Shown here in pieces: positions 58,423-62,093 of a stretch of DNA of 62,093 nucleotides (the first letter of the stretch is position 1; every line of letters begins with the position of its first letter). A program made the position numbers and the translations under genes. Source of the stretch: JAVVUJ01 sp964582545. Its GTDB lineage: Bacteria; Bacillota; Clostridia; Peptostreptococcales; Anaerovoracaceae. The stretch covers positions 1-62,093 of the forward strand of contig CAZOSB010000012.1 in assembly GCA_964582545.1 (NCBI GenBank), given 5' to 3'. The notes under the pieces were generated by a model. The model was not told the origin of the DNA. It was given only the letters and a program-made list of their open reading frames with translations, and ran no database searches.

Positions 58423-58451
58423 TTTACAAATTTAGCGTGATAAAGTATAAT
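58423..58451 (+). promoter_or_regulatory. promoter of the amino-acid ABC operon
   Basis: TTTACA at 58423-58428 and a consensus TATAAT at 58446-58451 with a 17-base spacer, about 40 bases before the binding-protein start. Confidence 0.75.
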
Positions 58452-58491
58452 GAAATTAAGTAGTTTTATTAGATTTTGGAGGAGAATATTC

Positions 58492-59352
58492 ATGAAAAGA
58501 AAACTGAGTTTGTTACTGGTATTGGTATTGGTAGTCAGCATCTTTGCAGTGGGTTGTGGCGGTAATGACCCAAAAACAGAAGGTGACGTGACTCCAACGG
58601 ATACTTCCTTGACGGATTTACAGGAAAGAGGTCTTATGATCGTAGGTTGTGATGATCAATTTCCACCTATGGGTTTCGTAGGAGATGACAATAAACTTAC
58701 CGGATTTGATTTAGAATTGGCTGCTTTGGTGGCTGAAAAGTTAGGCGTGACAATGCAACCTCAGGTTATCGACTGGGCAGCAAAGGAAATGGAGCTGAAC
58801 AGCGGCAATATCGACGTCATTTGGAACGGCTATACCATCAACGCAGAGAGAAATGAAAAGGTGGAATACACCAAACCTTATCTCCAAAACGAGCAGCTTA
58901 TCATGGTAAAAGCTGATTCTGACATCAAGACAAAGGTGGATTTGGCAGGTAAAAAATTAGGTACTCAGGTGGAAAGCGCTGGTTTGGATGCTATCAATGA
59001 TGATAAAGAAGTCTCTGAAAGCATGGAAAGTCTATCAGAATACGATACATTTATTCTCGCATTAACAGATCTAAAGTCTAACAGACTGGATGCGGTAGTT
59101 ACAGATAAAACCCTGATTAATTATGTCATGAATAAGGACCCTGGTGCTTTTAAAGTACTGGATGAAAACATGGGCGATGAATACTATGGAATCGGATGTG
59201 CCAAAGGTTCCGTAGCTTTGAGAGAAGCCATCGATAAGGCCCTGGACGAATTGGAAGCAGAAGGTAAAATCGATGAACTTACAAACAAGTGGTTCGGAGA
59301 AAATATCGTAATTAGAGATGTGGAAAAACTTACAGCGGAAGATTTAAAATAA
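58492..59352 (+). CDS. polar amino-acid ABC binding lipoprotein
   Basis: A 286-residue SBP family 3 lipoprotein. The signal peptide ends with the lipobox AVGC (Cys near residue 22). The ligand-binding PBP2 domain starts LMIVGCDDQFPPMGF with the amino-acid pocket signature. The conserved GTQVESAG and VTDKTLINY are present. The frame opens at 58450 but the ATG at 58492 has GGAGGAG ahead. The substrate may be cystine, glutamine or a polar amino acid and cannot be told apart. It is separated from its permease by a hairpin (59424-59456). Confidence 0.88.
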   Translation: MKRKLSLLLVLVLVVSIFAVGCGGNDPKTEGDVTPTDTSLTDLQERGLMIVGCDDQFPPMGFVGDDNKLTGFDLELAALVAEKLGVTMQPQVIDWAAKEMELNSGNIDVIWNGYTINAERNEKVEYTKPYLQNEQLIMVKADSDIKTKVDLAGKKLGTQVESAGLDAINDDKEVSESMESLSEYDTFILALTDLKSNRLDAVVTDKTLINYVMNKDPGAFKVLDENMGDEYYGIGCAKGSVALREAIDKALDELEAEGKIDELTNKWFGENIVIRDVEKLTAEDLK

Positions 59353-59423
59353 TGTTATTCTACAATTAAAATGACGTTTCAAAATGCGGAATAGCAGAAT
59401 ACATAATTCCGATTAAAATCCAT

Positions 59424-59456
59424 GGAAATCCCAAGCTAGTATTGCATGGGATTTCC
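59424..59456 (+). other. intercistronic hairpin in the amino-acid ABC operon
   Basis: GGAAATCCCA (59424-59433) pairs with TGGGATTTCC (59447-59456) in a perfect 10-pair stem. No T run follows, so it is more likely an RNA-processing or stability element that lets the binding protein be made in excess over the permease. Confidence 0.7.
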
Positions 59457-59541
59457 TGCTGAAAAAACAAAATTAAAAAGTCGGGAACTTCTACATTCAG
59501 ATGTTGATCAAAAGGATCGACGAAGTTAGGAATAAAAATTT

Positions 59542-60210
59542 ATGATTGATTGGGAATATATTTTAAAAATCACACCGTACATACTATCGGGTGCATTCAT
59601 TGCAATAAAGGTTTACATTGTGACCATCCTCTTTTCTGTTCCATTGGGAATGGTCTGTGCTTTAGGGAAACTCAGTAAGTTTCAAATCCTAGGATTCAAA
59701 CCTTTGGTGGCTTTGCTTGAGGTCTACACCTGGTTATTTAGAGGGACACCTTTACTCTTGCAGCTCTTTTTTGCTTATTACGGTCTTCAGGCATTAGGTT
59801 TGGAGCTGAGCAGGGAGATGGCGGCCTACATCACCTTCATTGTCAACTACGCCGCTTATTTCACTGAGATCTTTAGAGCCGGGATACAGTCCATCGATAA
59901 AGGACAGTACGAGGCTGCAAAGGCTTTGGGGATGAATTACAGACAGACCATGAATAAAATTATCATTCCTCAGGGGTTAAAAGTAGTTTTACCCCCTTGC
60001 GGAAATGAAGCCATCACTTTGATTAAGGATACAGCTCTCTGTTCTGTGCTGAGTTTGGCAGAAATCACCAGAAATGCAAAAGTCGTAAGCTCTCGAGACT
60101 TTTCCATAGAAGGTTATTTTGTAGCCGCAGCTATCTATTTGATCTTTACATTCCTGATTATTCAGGTGTTTAAATATATGGAAAAACGATATTCCTATTA
60201 CGGTTCATAA
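59542..60210 (+). CDS. polar amino-acid ABC permease
   Basis: A 222-residue membrane permease of the HisM/GlnP group, with five helices. It shows TWLFRGTPLLLQLFF (core FRGTPLLLQ) and the EAA loop EAAKALGMNYRQTMNKIIIPQ (core EAAKALG), which docks with the ATPase. The ATG at 59542 has AGGA upstream at 59528-59531. It lies between the binding-protein and ATPase genes on the same strand. Confidence 0.9.
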   Translation: MIDWEYILKITPYILSGAFIAIKVYIVTILFSVPLGMVCALGKLSKFQILGFKPLVALLEVYTWLFRGTPLLLQLFFAYYGLQALGLELSREMAAYITFIVNYAAYFTEIFRAGIQSIDKGQYEAAKALGMNYRQTMNKIIIPQGLKVVLPPCGNEAITLIKDTALCSVLSLAEITRNAKVVSSRDFSIEGYFVAAAIYLIFTFLIIQVFKYMEKRYSYYGS

Positions 60211-60239
60211 CTGTAAGAACTATTGGAGGATAACAAACT

Positions 60240-61010
60240 GTGAATGACCAAATCATGGTGAAGACCATAAATTTACATAAAAACTTTAAATCGCTACATG
60301 TTTTAAAAGGGATTGATTTTTCTGTAAAAAAAGGAGAAATCGTCTGCATCATCGGACCTTCCGGTTCCGGAAAGAGCACCTTGTTGCGGTGCCTCAACCA
60401 TTTAGAAGAGGCCAACAAGGGAACCATTGAAATAGAGGGAATGGCCATGGCCACAGCGGATCCGCATACGGGGAAATCCATCTATAAATCTCACCATGAG
60501 GTACTTAAAATATGTAAGAATTTGGGCATGGTGTTTCAGAATTTTAATCTGTTTCCCCACAAGTCCGTTTTAGACAATATTACCTTAGCGCCCATGCTAA
60601 TCAATGAAAAGTCTAAGGCGGAAGCAGAGACCATTGCCGATTCTCTCTTGGAGAAGGTGGGGCTTACAGAAAAGCGAGCAGCATATCCCGACCAACTTTC
60701 GGGAGGGCAAAAGCAGAGGGTGGCAATCGCCAGAGCTTTAGCTATGGAGCCCGATGTGATGCTCTTTGATGAGCCTACTTCCGCTCTGGATCCTGAATTG
60801 ATCGGAGAGGTTTTGCAAGTTATCAAGCAGTTGGCTTCAGAAAAGATGACCATGGTCATCGTGACCCATGAAATGAACTTTGCAAAGGAAATATCGGATC
60901 GAGTGATCTTTATGGATGATGGGCAAATTGTAGTAGATGGAAGCCCGGACGAGATTTTCCTCAATCCGGAGCATCCCAGAATACTGACCTTTTTGCAAAA
61001 GGTACTTTAA
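60240..61010 (+). CDS. polar amino-acid ABC ATPase
   Basis: A 256-residue ATPase (GlnQ/HisP-like). Walker A GPSGSGKST (about 38-46), Q-loop MVFQNF, signature LSGGQKQ and Walker B LFDEPTSALD are intact. The start is a GTG at 60240 with TTGGAGGA at 60223-60230. There is a longer insertion around residues 68-85 (MATADPHTGKSIYKSHHE) that is typical of this subgroup. It completes a three-gene importer. Confidence 0.92.
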   Translation: MNDQIMVKTINLHKNFKSLHVLKGIDFSVKKGEIVCIIGPSGSGKSTLLRCLNHLEEANKGTIEIEGMAMATADPHTGKSIYKSHHEVLKICKNLGMVFQNFNLFPHKSVLDNITLAPMLINEKSKAEAETIADSLLEKVGLTEKRAAYPDQLSGGQKQRVAIARALAMEPDVMLFDEPTSALDPELIGEVLQVIKQLASEKMTMVIVTHEMNFAKEISDRVIFMDDGQIVVDGSPDEIFLNPEHPRILTFLQKVL

Positions 61011-61069
61011 GAATTATTAAAAAGAAATCATTGAATAGGGCAATCAATTACTCCTATATCAATCAATTA

Positions 61070-62083
61070 CTACCAAAGATGATGGACCAAAGGTCGGATT
61101 TCTTTATCGTAAGCCGATTTTACAAAGTCCATCTCTTCTTTTGTGAAGGAAGGTAAAGCTGCAGCCTGTGCGTTGGCAGCGATTTGGGATGCATTGCTGG
61201 CGCCTGGAATCACGGTGGAAACCGCATCGTACATCAGGATATAACGAAGGGCCGCTTTAGATAAATCCTCAGTGTTGAGTCCTTCTTTTAACTGCTGAGC
61301 AACTTTTACGCCAGTGGCATAGTCTACGCCGGAAAAGGTTTCTCCCTTGTCAAAGGCTTCACTGTTGCGGTTGTAATTCCTGTGATCCTCCGCACCAAAT
61401 TTCGTTTCCAAGGTGTATTTCCCTGTGAGAAGTCCACTGGCCAAAGGTACGCGCACAATAACTCCTACGTTTTTTTGCCTGGCAAGGTCAAAGAAGGTTT
61501 CTGAAGGTTTTAAACGGAACATATTAAAGATAATTTCCACTGCGGAGATGTCATAATCCATGGCTTTTATGGCCTCCTCAACACACTCAACACTTACACC
61601 GTAATGCTGAATCTTACCTTTTTTTTTCAGCTCATCCAAAGCTTCAAAAGCCTGTGAGTGATGATAAACCTCACCGGGAGGGCAATGGAGCAAAATCAGA
61701 TCCAAGCTTTCCACTTGCATATTCTCTAGTGAAGCATCCACAAATTCCGTAATATTTTCTCTATTGTAACCCTCTGCAACATGCGGGTTTAGTTTTCTGC
61801 CACATTTGGTAACAACATAAATTTTATCTTTTTTGGTTTTGAGAAATTTTCCGATTGCTTTTTCACTGAGTCCCCCCTGATAAATGTCAGCCGTATCAAA
61901 GAAATTAATCCCTTCTTTATAAGCTGCTTCTAAAGTCTCCAGTGCTACTTCTTCACTGAAAGCATCTCCCCATTTTGAGCCTAGTTGCCAAGTGCCCAGG
62001 GAAACTTCGCTGATGTCATAGCCTGTTTTTCCTAAAGTTGGCAAATTGAAAAAGTAACTTCCAGTTTGCAATAGTAAGTGCAA
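61070..62083 (-). CDS. aldo/keto reductase (possibly incomplete at the window edge)
   Basis: NADPH-dependent oxidoreductase of the AKR superfamily, at least 337 residues. The family catalytic region is visible: GLSEKAIGKFL, FFDTADIYQGG (catalytic Asp and Tyr), VVTKCGRK and LDLILLHCP (His). The C-terminal part has VSTVIPGASNASQIAAN, the cofactor-binding loop. The true start is uncertain: possible starts are TTG at 62083 or a TTG near 62043 that would give the usual PTLGKTGYD N terminus. The frame remains open up to the window edge. The substrate is unknown. Confidence 0.8.
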   Translation of the reverse strand: MHLLLQTGSYFFNLPTLGKTGYDISEVSLGTWQLGSKWGDAFSEEVALETLEAAYKEGINFFDTADIYQGGLSEKAIGKFLKTKKDKIYVVTKCGRKLNPHVAEGYNRENITEFVDASLENMQVESLDLILLHCPPGEVYHHSQAFEALDELKKKGKIQHYGVSVECVEEAIKAMDYDISAVEIIFNMFRLKPSETFFDLARQKNVGVIVRVPLASGLLTGKYTLETKFGAEDHRNYNRNSEAFDKGETFSGVDYATGVKVAQQLKEGLNTEDLSKAALRYILMYDAVSTVIPGASNASQIAANAQAAALPSFTKEEMDFVKSAYDKEIRPLVHHLW

Positions 62084-62093
62084 CCCTAGGGGG

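Noticed and set aside
61042..61071. AATCAATTACT repeated twice between the convergent ABC ATPase and aldo/keto reductase genes
   Set aside because: Two short A+T-rich copies only; no CRISPR-like spacing or third copy.
1..62093. CRISPR arrays, prophage, integrases, transposases, tRNA or rRNA genes
   Set aside because: No repeat-spacer pattern, no recombinase or phage protein and no tRNA or rRNA sequence was recognised by reading both strands.

Overview
The window looks like chromosome from a low-GC, Gram-positive anaerobe of the class Clostridia. The evidence is gene order (fmt-rsmB-prpC-prkC-rsgA-rpe, ylxM-ffh-rpsP-khpA-rimM-trmD, yggS-sepF-yggT-divIVA-lspA-rluD), A+T-rich DNA, strong AGGAGG ribosome sites with some TTG and GTG starts, a lysine riboswitch, the DapH (N-acetyl) lysine route and a selenium-trait gene trio. 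A more exact placement cannot be made from the sequence alone. No transposase, integrase, phage gene, CRISPR array, tRNA or rRNA was seen. Most of the DNA is vertically inherited core genome, and the less ordinary parts are short insertions between core genes.

Layout. 1-11.4 kb: queH, asnA, priA, def, fmt, a membrane metallopeptidase, rsmB, the PrpC/PrkC phosphatase-kinase pair, rsgA and rpe, tightly packed on the plus strand. 11.5-18.9 kb: a PrcB-like membrane protein, a P-loop protein that lacks the Walker lysine, then ftsE-ftsX with their M23 murein hydrolase partner, recJ and the protease ctpA. ftsE is preceded by a roughly 180-nt leader that ends in a terminator-like hairpin. 18.9-23.3 kb: a lysine riboswitch and terminator controlling lysC-dapA-dapB-dapH. 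23.3-25.3 kb: a class III PLP enzyme with its own promoter and hairpin leader, followed by a hotdog thioesterase. 25.3-28.1 kb: sfsA, a DUF3343 protein, a cysteine-desulfurase-like enzyme and yedF, genes associated with labile-selenium (selenium-dependent molybdenum hydroxylase) metabolism.

28.3-41.2 kb is the accessory stretch: a calcium-type P-ATPase and an MFS exporter on the minus strand around yerC, a peptide/nickel-type ABC importer with a fused double ATPase, and a membrane-anchored PstS-like protein overlapped by an RsiV-like extracytoplasmic protein. 41.3-45.2 kb: ylxM-ffh-rpsP-khpA-rimM-trmD behind a strong promoter, which is flanked by a Crp-type palindrome and a perfect 15-bp tandem repeat. 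45.3-50.6 kb: an HD hydrolase and a division/lipoprotein cluster. A 53-residue zinc-ribbon gene on the minus strand (50691-50852) lies between rluD and a lysophospholipase. 51.9-58.3 kb: rqcH, yicC, an inserted GGDEF-EAL c-di-GMP phosphodiesterase, gmk and rpoZ. 58.4-62.1 kb: a polar amino-acid ABC importer and an aldo/keto reductase that runs to the window edge.

The window serves growth, translation fidelity and envelope division (PrkC, FtsEX/M23, SepF, DivIVA, LspA), with nutrient uptake and lysine synthesis. The best candidates for something new are the ftsE leader RNA, the Gin-like zinc-ribbon micro-gene, the class III PLP enzyme, the PstS/RsiV-like pair and the P-loop protein without its lysine. 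No wholly new multi-gene system is proven here.
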